Made by a program: the position numbers and the translations under genes
Notes under the pieces: generated by a model
The model's input: the letters and a program-made list of their open reading frames with translations, nothing else
What the model was told of the DNA's origin: nothing
Databases searched by the model: none
From: Chryseobacterium sp. ERMR1:04
GTDB taxonomy: Bacteria; Bacteroidota; Bacteroidia; Flavobacteriales; Weeksellaceae
Reading direction: 5' to 3'
Length of the DNA stretch: 64,000 bases
Assembly (NCBI RefSeq): GCF_001297705.1
Contig: NZ_LIRF01000008.1
Coordinates: 992,001 to 1,056,000 of the forward strand
Part shown: positions 37,072-45,040 of the stretch, one piece after another
Position numbering within the stretch: the stretch's first letter is position 1
Layout: every line of letters starts with the position of its first letter

Positions 37072-37238
37072 ACCACAAAAGGAGCAAAAGATTAATATAT
37101 TAGTATTTAAGTAATAAGCCGAAAATAAGACCATATTAGTTTTAAAAAATCTTTGATTTTTATTATTTTGATAGCTTTTGTTTTCTAACAATTAAAACAG
37201 TTTTAGCCATACAAATAGCTTTAGCCTCTTTTGTGGTT
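37072..37238. repeat. MITE-like element, copy 3
   Basis: 167 bp after scpA. Left end TACCACAAAAGGAGCAAAAG; the right end on the minus strand is AACCACAAAAGAGGCTAAAG. The interior AAGACCATATTAGTTTTA and AAAAAATCTTTGATTTTT match copies 1 and 2. Confidence 0.7.
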
Positions 37239-37297
37239 AAATTTTCAAGAGTGTTAACAGAGTAATTATTAAAAGTGGACATTCAAAATAATTTGTA

Positions 37298-38278
37298 ATG
37301 AATTTCAAAAATATAGTAAAACCCACGAAAAGAAACATCATTCTTTTCGTGGGTTTATTTTTTATAGGAATTGTATTCTTTAATCCTTTTAAAAGAGCTC
37401 AAGTACCGGAAAAATCTCCTATTCCGGCTGATATAAATTTGGTTAAAGAACATTTAAGAGCACTTACTCAAACTCCCGAATTTCGAAACTATAAAAATCT
37501 TGATCAGCTTAATACTATTGCAGAATATATTCATCAAAACTTCAATAAATACAGCGACAACACAAGCTTCCAAGAATATCAAGTTGGAGAAGAAACGTAT
37601 AAAAATGTAATCTGTTCTTTTGGGACGGAGAACAAAAAGAGAATCATTATTGGGGCTCATTATGATGTCTGCGGAGATCAGCAGGGAGCGGATGATAATG
37701 CAACAGGAGTTACGGCCTTATTGGAATTGGCAAGAATGCTTAAAGGGCAAAAACTCAATTACAGAATAGATTTGGTCGCTTATACTTTAGAAGAACCTCC
37801 GTATTTCAGAACTGAAAATATGGGCAGCTATGTTCATGCAAAATATCTGAAAGACAATAATATCGAGGTGTACGGAATGGCAAGTGTAGAAATGATTGGA
37901 TATTTTAAAGACGAAGATAATTCTCAGGACTATCCATTGGGAATTCTTTCGTGGTATTACGGAAATAGAGGAGATTATATTACGTTAGCTAAAAAGTTTG
38001 GAGGCGGAGAGTTTGTAAACAATTTTAGTGATCATTTTGTAGAAGCCAATCAGGTCAAAACAGAAACCTTTTCAGCTCCACAATTTATTAAAGGAACCGA
38101 CTATTCTGATCATTTAAACTATTGGAAATTTGGATATTCCGCGATGATGATTACTGATACTTCTTTTTTCAGAAATAAAAATTATCATCAACCAACAGAC
38201 ACATTAGAAACACTGGATTTAAAAAGAATGACAAAAGTAATTGACGGCATTTTCCTCAGCTTGATTCATTTACAATAA
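37298..38278 (+). CDS. M28-family zinc aminopeptidase, membrane-anchored
   Basis: Peptidase of 326 aa with an N-terminal membrane helix (about residues 13-28, NIILFVGLFFIGIVFF). The M28 metal sites are visible: His and the bridging Asp in GAHYDVCGDQQGADDNATG, the catalytic and ligand Glu pair in YTLEEPP, a further ligand in the SVEMIGYF segment, and a His near NKNYHQPTDTLETLD. It is probably anchored in the inner membrane or periplasm and trims peptides. A perfect 14-bp hairpin lies within the first 60 bases of the coding region (37319-37356), overlapping the codons for the membrane helix. Confidence 0.88.
   Translation: MNFKNIVKPTKRNIILFVGLFFIGIVFFNPFKRAQVPEKSPIPADINLVKEHLRALTQTPEFRNYKNLDQLNTIAEYIHQNFNKYSDNTSFQEYQVGEETYKNVICSFGTENKKRIIIGAHYDVCGDQQGADDNATGVTALLELARMLKGQKLNYRIDLVAYTLEEPPYFRTENMGSYVHAKYLKDNNIEVYGMASVEMIGYFKDEDNSQDYPLGILSWYYGNRGDYITLAKKFGGGEFVNNFSDHFVEANQVKTETFSAPQFIKGTDYSDHLNYWKFGYSAMMITDTSFFRNKNYHQPTDTLETLDLKRMTKVIDGIFLSLIHLQ
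37319..37356 (+). repeat. Inverted repeat inside the 5' end of the M28 gene
   Basis: Arms AAACCCACGAAAAG and CTTTTCGTGGGTTT, perfect over 14 bp with a 10-base loop, followed by ATTTTTTAT. It has the form of an intrinsic terminator but lies in codons 8-20 of the coding frame. Confidence 0.8.
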
Positions 38279-38318
38279 AGAAAAATGACTACCAAAAATT
38301 GATAGCCATTTGTTTATT

Positions 38319-39509
38319 TTATATTTTCCATGATCGGAGCAACCATCGGTAAATCAATTCTTTTACAAAGAAATAAACCAAGATCGGAATAATAATAATT
38401 GCTGTCCAGAGCCAAGGATTAATATAGATTGATAACAATCCGTTCGATACACTGGATTTCGCCAGAAAATACTGTCCGGCAGCTATTAAAATTAAACTTA
38501 AAGCTAAGACGATCATTAAATGAATACTGAAACGTCTGCTGATATCACTCACCATTTTTTTCGGAGAATAACCCAAGCTATTTTTAATGGAAACTTCTTC
38601 CTGCTTTTCTAAAAACTGAATCTTAATAAAGCTTACAATAATGTAAAGGCATAATGCAAAAATGAAAATACCTAATACGGCAATTGCTTTTAATACAAGG
38701 AAAAGTTTAGACTTTATCTTGGCTGAGCGCAAGCTTTCCTGATTAGATTCATAATTGTTTTCTTTCATTTTTGAAATCAAACCTTCATCTCCGGAATCCT
38801 TCACCTGAACCAAAACTCTGTTATAGATTTTAGGTTGATTTGCTAGTTGAGGTTTTTCTGCCAAATTCAAGGAGTCAAGAAATTTTTTCGGTATCAAAAC
38901 GGAGTGGATACGGTCGGAAAGTCCAACCAATCTTCCTCTATAGGTTTTGTTTTGTTTATTGACGATGATATTAATGTTGATCTCAATTTTCTTGGCGAAA
39001 TCTTCTGAAATTTGTGGAAGCCCTTGATTTAAAGCAAATCCATAATTATAAAGATTCAGATATTCCCTTGAAATAATAATCGGAATTATGTCTCCTTTTA
39101 CCTGAAATTCATCATCTGTCAATGGAACATCAATTGCTTTTAAATCCAGACCTTCAAAATAAAGATCCGTATAAAAAGGAATAAAATCGCCACCGTTTGC
39201 AGATGCTTTAAATTCATTCGCTGAAAATGGATAAACGGTCTTTATTTCATCCCATTTTCTCAGTTTTGCAACATCATTTTCATTAAAACCGAGAAGTTCT
39301 TTTCTTCCGATATTATCAGGCGTCAGTTTTTTACTGAACGTCAGCCAGTAATTGCTGTCACTGCTTTTACTTCCGAAAAGTCGGTTGGCATTTTCGTACA
39401 GTTGCAGGCAAGAAACCACAAGAATGAATGCAATAAACAACCCTGCGTACAATATGATTGAGTTAAAAATTTTCTTCATAAGCTTATAAATGAAGAATTT
39501 GATAATCAT
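38319..39509 (-). CDS. FtsX-like ABC transporter permease
   Basis: Membrane protein of about 396 aa. It has one N-terminal helix (IFNSIILYAGLFIAFILVVSC), a large extracytoplasmic domain (about residues 40-240), and three helices in the C-terminal third, which is the FtsX/MacB permease layout. The start is uncertain: the ATG at 39509 overlaps the ATPase gene by 26 bases, while an ATG at 39479 would start 5 bases after its stop. It is third in an operon of lipoprotein, ATPase and permease. The type suggests mechanotransmission or lipoprotein handling, not solute transport; that is inference from the family. Confidence 0.75.
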   Translation of the reverse strand: MIIKFFIYKLMKKIFNSIILYAGLFIAFILVVSCLQLYENANRLFGSKSSDSNYWLTFSKKLTPDNIGRKELLGFNENDVAKLRKWDEIKTVYPFSANEFKASANGGDFIPFYTDLYFEGLDLKAIDVPLTDDEFQVKGDIIPIIISREYLNLYNYGFALNQGLPQISEDFAKKIEININIIVNKQNKTYRGRLVGLSDRIHSVLIPKKFLDSLNLAEKPQLANQPKIYNRVLVQVKDSGDEGLISKMKENNYESNQESLRSAKIKSKLFLVLKAIAVLGIFIFALCLYIIVSFIKIQFLEKQEEVSIKNSLGYSPKKMVSDISRRFSIHLMIVLALSLILIAAGQYFLAKSSVSNGLLSIYINPWLWTAIIIIPILVYFFVKELIYRWLLRSWKI

Positions 39510-40131
39510 GCTCAAAAGGGAATTCATTCAGTTCAAAAAATAAAACTGAACTTCCACTTTTTTGAGACACTTCATTAATTAATGAAAAAGCAATCTTTTT
39601 GTTCTCCATATCCAGGTGACTGAAACATTCGTCGTAGATCAGAAAATCGGTAGGATTCACCAAACTTCTTACGATGGCACTTCTTTGTCTTTCTCCATAC
39701 GAGCAGTTTTCTGCCTTCTTGTTTAATAAACTTTCTACGCCTAATCTGGATGCATATTCCTCCATAAGCGGAATGAATTTTTTTCGATCCTGATTAAAAA
39801 CACGCAACAGAATATTCTCAGAAATCGTAAGATCTTTAATTAATCTTACGTCCTGAAATAATAAGCTTACGCCGTCTTTTCTGTTTTCTACAATTTTCTC
39901 AAGATGAAGGTTTTTTACAATCTGCTGATCATATTTTATATTTCCCTCATACTGAAAATGGGTTCCGAGAATAGCAGTTGCCAAAGTAGATTTTCCACTC
40001 CCAGAGGGTGCAACAATCAGGAATTTCTTCCCTTTCTGGAAAGTGATGTTCTTTTTCCAGATCTGTGACTGTTCCAAATCTTTGGGAGTGAAATATTTAG
40101 GAGAAATATTTTCTAGAATAATATTATCCAT
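39484..40131 (-). CDS. ABC ATPase partner of the FtsX-like permease
   Basis: ATPase of 215 aa. Walker A is APSGSGKST (around residues 43-51). The Q-loop region is LLFQDVRL. The signature is the unusual CSYGERQR in place of LSGGQQQR, and Walker B ends FLIYDECFSHLD, so the usual DEP is DEC. The protein is short, with little after the H-loop region (SSVLFFELNEF has no clear switch His). It overlaps the lipoprotein gene by 8 bases and the permease gene downstream. The catalytic Glu is present, so it is probably active, but the altered signature and missing His are notable. Confidence 0.8.
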   Translation of the reverse strand: MDNIILENISPKYFTPKDLEQSQIWKKNITFQKGKKFLIVAPSGSGKSTLATAILGTHFQYEGNIKYDQQIVKNLHLEKIVENRKDGVSLLFQDVRLIKDLTISENILLRVFNQDRKKFIPLMEEYASRLGVESLLNKKAENCSYGERQRSAIVRSLVNPTDFLIYDECFSHLDMENKKIAFSLINEVSQKSGSSVLFFELNEFPFEHDYQILHL

Positions 40132-41578
40132 TCATTATTAAATAATACAATGCGTTTTCGTCTTTTTTATCTAAAGTAAATACCGTTTTAGAAACCATGT
40201 TTCCTCCGTCTTCCTTAGTCTCGTTCACCATATCTATGATCTTCACCGCAGGTTTTTCTTTGGTATTGTATTCTTTACCATCAGACCAAGAATAAGCCGT
40301 AACACCTGATTTCTTATCAAGCTTAGCATTTTTTCCTGCCTTTTTATTTTGGAACTGATAAATTACATTGTTGTCTTCAGAGAAAATAACCTGATTGTCA
40401 GTAATCATATACTTTTTACTTTGACCAAGAGGGCCGGCCAATAAAGACGTAAGATCTGCCTTTTTCTTTGGATTAAATTCTAATACTACCGCATTTTTTG
40501 TTCTGTAATAATCTATAGAATCTGTAGGAGAAGATTTGAAATCTACAAATGCATAATCTCCCGTAAAAGTAGAAGTAATGTCTTCCAATGTTTTGTCGGT
40601 TGAAGATAAATAATGATTGATCGTAGCTTCAAAACCGGCTTCTTTAATCAGATATTTCATAAAATCTAAACTGAAAAATCCGATAGAGAAAGATTTAGCA
40701 TTATCTAGTTCTACATTTTTTACCAAGTCGTAATTGATCTTGTTTTTATTGTAATATTTTTCAACAATCTTCTTCATGTCTGCATTGAAGAAAGTTTTGG
40801 TATCCATTTCAGATTTCCCTTTGTCAAAATTAAAATCGAAACCAATTCCGGAATCTTTTATTAATTTATTTACGGCAAGGGTCTCGATATATCCCTTTGA
40901 TGCATAGCTGGCAACAGCGGCAAGATTTACCCATCCGCTAATGTCTTTATCACTAACCAAAGATTGGTCTACCTGATCTTTTATCGCAGAATTTGAAGTT
41001 CCTTTACGGCCCCAGAAATCTGTGAAATATTTTTCATTAAGCTTAGAAGAGGTATCAATACTTGGGGTATTCATAGAGTCATAACCGCCTGGATAAGGAC
41101 TATAGCTCTTATCGGTTGTTACGATGGCCATATCACCTTTTATACTTCCGCTTAGTTTACCATCTACATAGATGTAATCTTTTTTGTCGATCGTTACTTT
41201 ACTTTTGGTAAGATCAGACATGCTTTTTTGAAATTTTGCCTTGTCATCAACCCAGAAAAAAGCTTTTACATCAGGATCATACGTTGATTTTCCTTGGTCA
41301 ACGATAAAATAAAGAGGTTTGTCAATATTAATCCCCGATTCTTTGGGTTTACTTACCAATTGCAAGAAGAATTTTTCTTCTTCTTTTAGGTCTTTCTTCT
41401 CTTTCAGGATTTTTTCAACTGGGATCTTATCCGAAATTGTTTTAAGATTTACTCTGGATAAACCTAAGGTGGCATCCGTCGTATAATTCAGGATATCACT
41501 ATTCTTGTTAGAATTACAGGAAAATAGAATCGCAACTGCGAATACATAAAATAATGTTTTCAATAAAGTGTTTTTCAT
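40124..41578 (-). CDS. DUF4836-like lipoprotein
   Basis: Lipoprotein of 484 aa. The signal sequence ends with the lipobox LFSC (Cys21) followed by Asn/Ser/Lys. The mature protein is Lys/Asp-rich and resembles the DUF4836 family (ATLGLSRVNLKTISDKIP, then two related halves with strands such as YIYVDGKLSGSIKGDMAIVTTD). I chose the ATG at 41578; an upstream in-frame ATG adds seven residues before the signal. It overlaps the ATPase gene by 8 bases, so the lipoprotein and ABC pair are made together. Function unknown. Confidence 0.75.
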   Translation of the reverse strand: MKNTLLKTLFYVFAVAILFSCNSNKNSDILNYTTDATLGLSRVNLKTISDKIPVEKILKEKKDLKEEEKFFLQLVSKPKESGINIDKPLYFIVDQGKSTYDPDVKAFFWVDDKAKFQKSMSDLTKSKVTIDKKDYIYVDGKLSGSIKGDMAIVTTDKSYSPYPGGYDSMNTPSIDTSSKLNEKYFTDFWGRKGTSNSAIKDQVDQSLVSDKDISGWVNLAAVASYASKGYIETLAVNKLIKDSGIGFDFNFDKGKSEMDTKTFFNADMKKIVEKYYNKNKINYDLVKNVELDNAKSFSIGFFSLDFMKYLIKEAGFEATINHYLSSTDKTLEDITSTFTGDYAFVDFKSSPTDSIDYYRTKNAVVLEFNPKKKADLTSLLAGPLGQSKKYMITDNQVIFSEDNNVIYQFQNKKAGKNAKLDKKSGVTAYSWSDGKEYNTKEKPAVKIIDMVNETKEDGGNMVSKTVFTLDKKDENALYYLIMNG

Positions 41579-41707
41579 AATTTTTAGTCTAAAAAACAAA
41601 TATACTCTTTTGTGTGCTATAAGAATGAAATTTCATGAGAATGAGACTTATTTACAGATAAATAGCAAAAAAAATAAAAATAAAATATTCATTTTCGGGA
41701 AATTTTA

Positions 41708-41715
41708 TATATTTG
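41708..41715 (+). promoter_or_regulatory. Promoter of the leader transcript: TATATTTG
   Basis: TAnnTTTG match 43 bases before the leader ATG at 41758. No clear -33 TTTG. Confidence 0.55.
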
Positions 41716-41757
41716 CACCAGAAAATAAAGTTTAACCAATTAAAAAACAACGAAGCA

Positions 41758-41835
41758 ATGTTCAAATTAGATCATATTTCTCCTTTCGGTTTGCCACTTA
41801 TGGTGGTGAGGCTTCGTGGTTTGGTACACTCTTAG
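41758..41835 (+). CDS. Putative 25-aa leader peptide
   Basis: Short frame encoding MFKLDHISPFGLPLMVVRLR followed by GLVHS. It has a promoter box upstream and an intrinsic terminator starting 23 bases after the stop, the layout of a transcription-attenuation leader. The second half is rich in Leu and Val. The RNA around it can pair CGAAGC (41751) with GCTTCG (41811), so alternative folds are plausible. No amino-acid biosynthesis gene follows; the next plus-strand gene is the RtcB-PrfH locus 343 bases on. It may be a regulated leader for that locus or an orphaned one. Confidence 0.5.
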   Translation: MFKLDHISPFGLPLMVVRLRGLVHS

Positions 41836-41857
41836 AATAACAGTACAATGATATATC

Positions 41858-41889
41858 AAAACCCGAAGTCGCAAGATTTCGGGTTTTTT
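41858..41889 (+). terminator. Intrinsic terminator / attenuator after the leader peptide
   Basis: Stem AAACCCGAA with TTCGGGTTT and loop GTCGCAAGAT, followed by a six-T run. Strong, and correctly oriented to stop the leader transcript. Confidence 0.82.
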
Positions 41890-41944
41890 ATTGTGCAATA
41901 ATTCAATCTTCAAATTTCCCTGAAATCATTTTTAATACAATTTA

Positions 41945-42032
41945 GGAGCTATTTCCCGCTTTCCGCTATATCTTTTTTGCCTTTGCTTTTTTCAAGCTAT
42001 CGTAAAAAAGGATGTCGCTGCAATCGGGGCTA
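41945..42032. repeat. REP-like element, copy A
   Basis: 88 bp. The left 32 bases (GGAGCTATTTCCCGC...) match copy B at 48340 in 28 of 32 positions, and the right 27 bases (AAAAGGATGTCGC...GGGGCTA) in 23 of 27. The middle differs between copies. Non-coding, upstream of the RtcB-PrfH locus. Confidence 0.7.
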
Positions 42033-42051
42033 ATGATAACGCTCTGCCAAT

Positions 42052-42084
42052 AAACCTCATAGGTTTCAAAAACCTATGAGGTTT
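42052..42084. repeat. Palindrome AAACCTCATAGGTTT / AAACCTATGAGGTTT
   Basis: 15-bp arms, perfect, with a 3-base centre. The same design with a different core (CTAACAGG) recurs at 44378. Likely a mobile-type palindromic unit or terminator in both directions. Confidence 0.75.
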
Positions 42085-42178
42085 GAAGAACTTATCAACT
42101 AAAATATTAGTTGGACAAGATTTAATGTGAAGTACTGGCAAAAAACCACCAATACTTCACCTCTAATATCTATAATTA

Positions 42179-42916
42179 ATGGAAAATGATAACCTTCTGT
42201 TTCATCGCTTAAGAAGCCTGAAAAGCAGAAAAAGAATAAGTAGAAAAGATGTAGAAAAGCAGATAAGAAAAAAGTATAAGCGTAGTAGAGAACTTTGGGA
42301 AACAAGAAGAAAAATTCAGTTAGTTCCATTGGAAAATCCTTATCAGAAAGGTTTTGCAAGATTCTTTGTCGTCAGGGATGATGTAAAAAGAACTAAAGAT
42401 GGAAATTTTTTTGAAGGAATTCTTGCGAAGATCAACACCTACATGTATTCTGAAACACGGAAATTTTTAAAAAAGAAAAGAAAATTCGGAAGAAAAATAT
42501 ATGTACCAAGAGATCAGAAGCTAGATCGTCTTTTACCCTACCAATGGAATGATCCAAAATTGGGATTAACAACCAGAGAAAAACAATACTTTCTGAAAAG
42601 AGAAGAATACGATCCGTTCAGGAAAAAGTACGATACATACTACGAATTCATCGAGCCATGGAGATTTACTTTACGAGTAAAACCTTATATGATTACTCAT
42701 TACAAGCCTTTAAATTCAGAACTGGAAAAAGAATATGCAGAATTAGAATCATATCTGAATCAAGGTAAAATTAAAGGGATTATTCAGACAACAATTAATG
42801 GTAAATCATACTCGTGGAAGGGTGAATACAAAACACATCTTATCGAAAGTAGAAAATACTTTCACTACAAAAAAATGTCCGCAACAGAATTTGCAGATTA
42901 TTTTATGGACGAATGA
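42179..42916 (+). CDS. Very basic protein of unknown function, first gene of the RtcB-PrfH locus
   Basis: Protein of 245 aa, highly rich in Lys and Arg, with no signal peptide or membrane helix. The first ~35 residues are almost all basic or polar (RLRSLKSRKRISRKDVEKQI), which suggests RNA or ribosome contact. The middle has Arg/Tyr/Trp-rich segments (KKRKFGRKIYVPRDQKLDRLL, YQWNDPKLGLTTREKQY). The end is mixed, with a motif-like SYSWKGEYKTH. It lies 27 bases before the rtcB start, so it is probably co-transcribed. I recognise no family. A ribosome- or rRNA-binding helper for the repair system is a testable guess. Confidence 0.65.
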   Translation: MENDNLLFHRLRSLKSRKRISRKDVEKQIRKKYKRSRELWETRRKIQLVPLENPYQKGFARFFVVRDDVKRTKDGNFFEGILAKINTYMYSETRKFLKKKRKFGRKIYVPRDQKLDRLLPYQWNDPKLGLTTREKQYFLKREEYDPFRKKYDTYYEFIEPWRFTLRVKPYMITHYKPLNSELEKEYAELESYLNQGKIKGIIQTTINGKSYSWKGEYKTHLIESRKYFHYKKMSATEFADYFMDE

Positions 42917-42943
42917 GTCCAATAAATGTTTAAAATAAAAACA

Positions 42944-44335
42944 ATGGGAAATTTAAAATTAAAAGGAAAAGATATATTAAAAATAGGATATCCAAATAAT
43001 CAGAGTGTTAACATCGCTTTGGAAGTCATGAAAAGAAATTTTGCGACTAAAAATATTCATCATGTGAAATCTCTTTTAAAGGAAATTCTGGATAATCCGG
43101 AGAATTATGAAAAAGATTTAACCTTCGGACAAATTGCAGAAGCCTTGCTTTCATCCAAGAAAACAGAAAAAAGAATGTTGAATGCCAACCGTACTTCTTT
43201 TCATATTTTTGGAAACAATATTTCAGATGAAGCGAAGAATCAATTATACACAGGATTGAAACTTCCGATTGCGCTTCAAGGTGCCTTGATGCCCGATGCC
43301 CACAGCGGCTACGGACTTCCAATAGGTGGAGTTCTTGCGGTAGATAATGCCGTAATTCCTTATGGAGTCGGGATGGATATTGGTTGCAGAATGAGCCTCA
43401 GTATTTTGGATACTCCGATTTCATATCTGGACGGTGCTAAAGATAAATATGAAAAAGCACTGGCCGAACACACCAAATTCGGGATGTATGAAACGCATAA
43501 ATCTCACATTGATCATGAAATTTTCGACAGAGATACGTTCGATATGATCCCGATTTTGAAAAGATTAAAAGGAAAAGCTATCAAACAAATGGGGAGTTCC
43601 GGCGGAGGAAACCATTTTGTAGAATTCGGAGAAGTTGAAATTACGGAAGAAGACATACAAATAGGACTCCCAAAAGGAAAATACCTCGGAATTCTTTCAC
43701 ACAGCGGCTCGCGTGGATTGGGCGCTGAGATTGCCCAATATTATACGAGAGTGGCAACAGAACAATGCCCGTTGCCAAAAGAAGCACAAAACTTCGCCTG
43801 GCTGGATTTGAATACCCATCTCGGTTTAGAATATTGGACAGCGATGAATTTGGCAGGAGATTATGCTTCGGCCTGTCACGATGACATTCACCGAAGATTG
43901 GTGAAAGCGGTCGGAGGCAGAGTAAAAGCTAAAATCGAAAACCATCACAACTTCGCTTGGAAAGAAATTCACAACGGAAGAGAAATGATTGTCCATAGAA
44001 AAGGCGCAACTCCAGCCAATGAAAATGAATTGGGAATGATTCCGGGTTCAATGACCGCAAAAGGTTTTATCGTTCGCGGAAAAGGAAATCCAGATTCTTT
44101 GAATTCAGCTTCACATGGAGCGGGAAGAGCTTTTTCAAGAGGAGAATGTAGAAACCTTTTCACTCAAAATGACATCAAAAAAGAATTAAAATTAAAGAAT
44201 GTCACTTTGATGGGCGGGAATACCGAAGAAGCACCAATGGCGTACAAAGACATCAACGAAGTCATGAATGCCCAAAGCGAACTGGTAGATATCCTCGGAA
44301 CTTTTCAACCTAGAATTGTGAGGATGGATAGATAA
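42944..44335 (+). CDS. rtcB: RNA-splicing ligase RtcB family
   Basis: GTP- and Mn2+-dependent RNA ligase of 463 aa that joins 2',3'-cyclic phosphate (or 3'-phosphate) ends to 5'-OH ends. Active-site blocks are all present: MDIGCRM (Asp145, Cys148), GGGNHFVEFG (His224), HSGSRGLG (His253), ENHHNFAWKE, and SHGAGRAFSRGE, whose His391 is the one guanylylated. I use the ATG at 42944 because family members start near MGNLKLKGKDIL; an in-frame ATG at 42926 adds six residues. The locus, with prfH 0.7 kb downstream, indicates the rRNA-damage repair branch and not tRNA splicing. Confidence 0.95.
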   Translation: MGNLKLKGKDILKIGYPNNQSVNIALEVMKRNFATKNIHHVKSLLKEILDNPENYEKDLTFGQIAEALLSSKKTEKRMLNANRTSFHIFGNNISDEAKNQLYTGLKLPIALQGALMPDAHSGYGLPIGGVLAVDNAVIPYGVGMDIGCRMSLSILDTPISYLDGAKDKYEKALAEHTKFGMYETHKSHIDHEIFDRDTFDMIPILKRLKGKAIKQMGSSGGGNHFVEFGEVEITEEDIQIGLPKGKYLGILSHSGSRGLGAEIAQYYTRVATEQCPLPKEAQNFAWLDLNTHLGLEYWTAMNLAGDYASACHDDIHRRLVKAVGGRVKAKIENHHNFAWKEIHNGREMIVHRKGATPANENELGMIPGSMTAKGFIVRGKGNPDSLNSASHGAGRAFSRGECRNLFTQNDIKKELKLKNVTLMGGNTEEAPMAYKDINEVMNAQSELVDILGTFQPRIVRMDR

Positions 44336-44377
44336 ATTGGTTGATAGATTTTAACTGATGATTATCAAAATGGGTCT

Positions 44378-44410
44378 AAACCTAACAGGTTTTTAAAACC
44401 TGTTAGGTTT
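44378..44410. repeat. Palindrome AAACCTAACAGGTTT / AAACCTGTTAGGTTT
   Basis: Perfect 15-bp arms around a 3-base centre, lying in the 117-base gap between rtcB and the zinc-ribbon gene. Related in design to 42052-42084. It could attenuate read-through from rtcB. Confidence 0.75.
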
Positions 44411-44452
44411 GAATATCCTTTGTCGTAATGACAAAAAGAAGAATTTAAAAAA

Positions 44453-45040
44453 ATGAAAAAAAGATACAAACAAGAATATTTTAACTATCACGAAAACACC
44501 CTCGTTGTCTGTCCAGATTGTGGAGAAGATGCTATGGTTAAAAATGAACACAGCTACCAACAAGCAATACTAGAATGCAGGCATTGTGATGTGAAAAAAA
44601 GTGGATTGGATTTGGTCATTTATAAAGCGATCATTAAAATTAACTGTCCTGTCTGCGGGCATCATATTCATAATGAACAGGGTAATTTAAAGGGACCTCC
44701 TAAAAATGCATCTGTTCATTGCAAGGAATGCGATTCAAGGTTTCATATTCAACCAAAAGTTGAGAAATATCTCAATTCTAAGGTAAGAGAAGAAGGGTTG
44801 ATCCATGATCAGGTTTTTGGATGCTCCTATTATTTTCAGGAAGATTTCAAAGGGAAATTATTCTGGGCTAGAAATAGAGAACATCTGTTGGAAATGGAAA
44901 ACTATGTTTCATCAGATCTTAGAACACGATTACCTTACAGAATGCGAATGGTAGAAAAATTACCAACATTTATTAAAGAAGCAAAAAACAGAGATGCGAT
45001 CTTAAAAATTTTACAAAAATGGAAAAACTCATACAAATAA
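44453..45040 (+). CDS. Double zinc-ribbon protein in the RtcB-PrfH locus
   Basis: Protein of 195 aa with two treble-clef/zinc-ribbon modules. Cys20 and Cys23 (CPDC) pair with Cys42 and Cys45 (CRHC), and Cys65 and Cys68 (CPVC) pair with Cys90 and Cys93 (CKEC). The remaining ~95 residues are alpha/beta with a basic C-terminal helix (KLPTFIKEAKNRDAILKILQKWKNSYK). It overlaps prfH by 22 bases, so translation is coupled. Zinc ribbons in such contexts usually bind nucleic acid or ribosomes; a role recognising damaged ribosomes is inference. I recognise no named family beyond the zinc ribbons. Confidence 0.7.
   Translation: MKKRYKQEYFNYHENTLVVCPDCGEDAMVKNEHSYQQAILECRHCDVKKSGLDLVIYKAIIKINCPVCGHHIHNEQGNLKGPPKNASVHCKECDSRFHIQPKVEKYLNSKVREEGLIHDQVFGCSYYFQEDFKGKLFWARNREHLLEMENYVSSDLRTRLPYRMRMVEKLPTFIKEAKNRDAILKILQKWKNSYK

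Noticed and set aside
41758..41835. Naming the leader as an ilv/leu attenuator
   Set aside because: Leu and Val content is suggestive, but no branched-chain amino-acid gene is in the window and I cannot verify a homologue.
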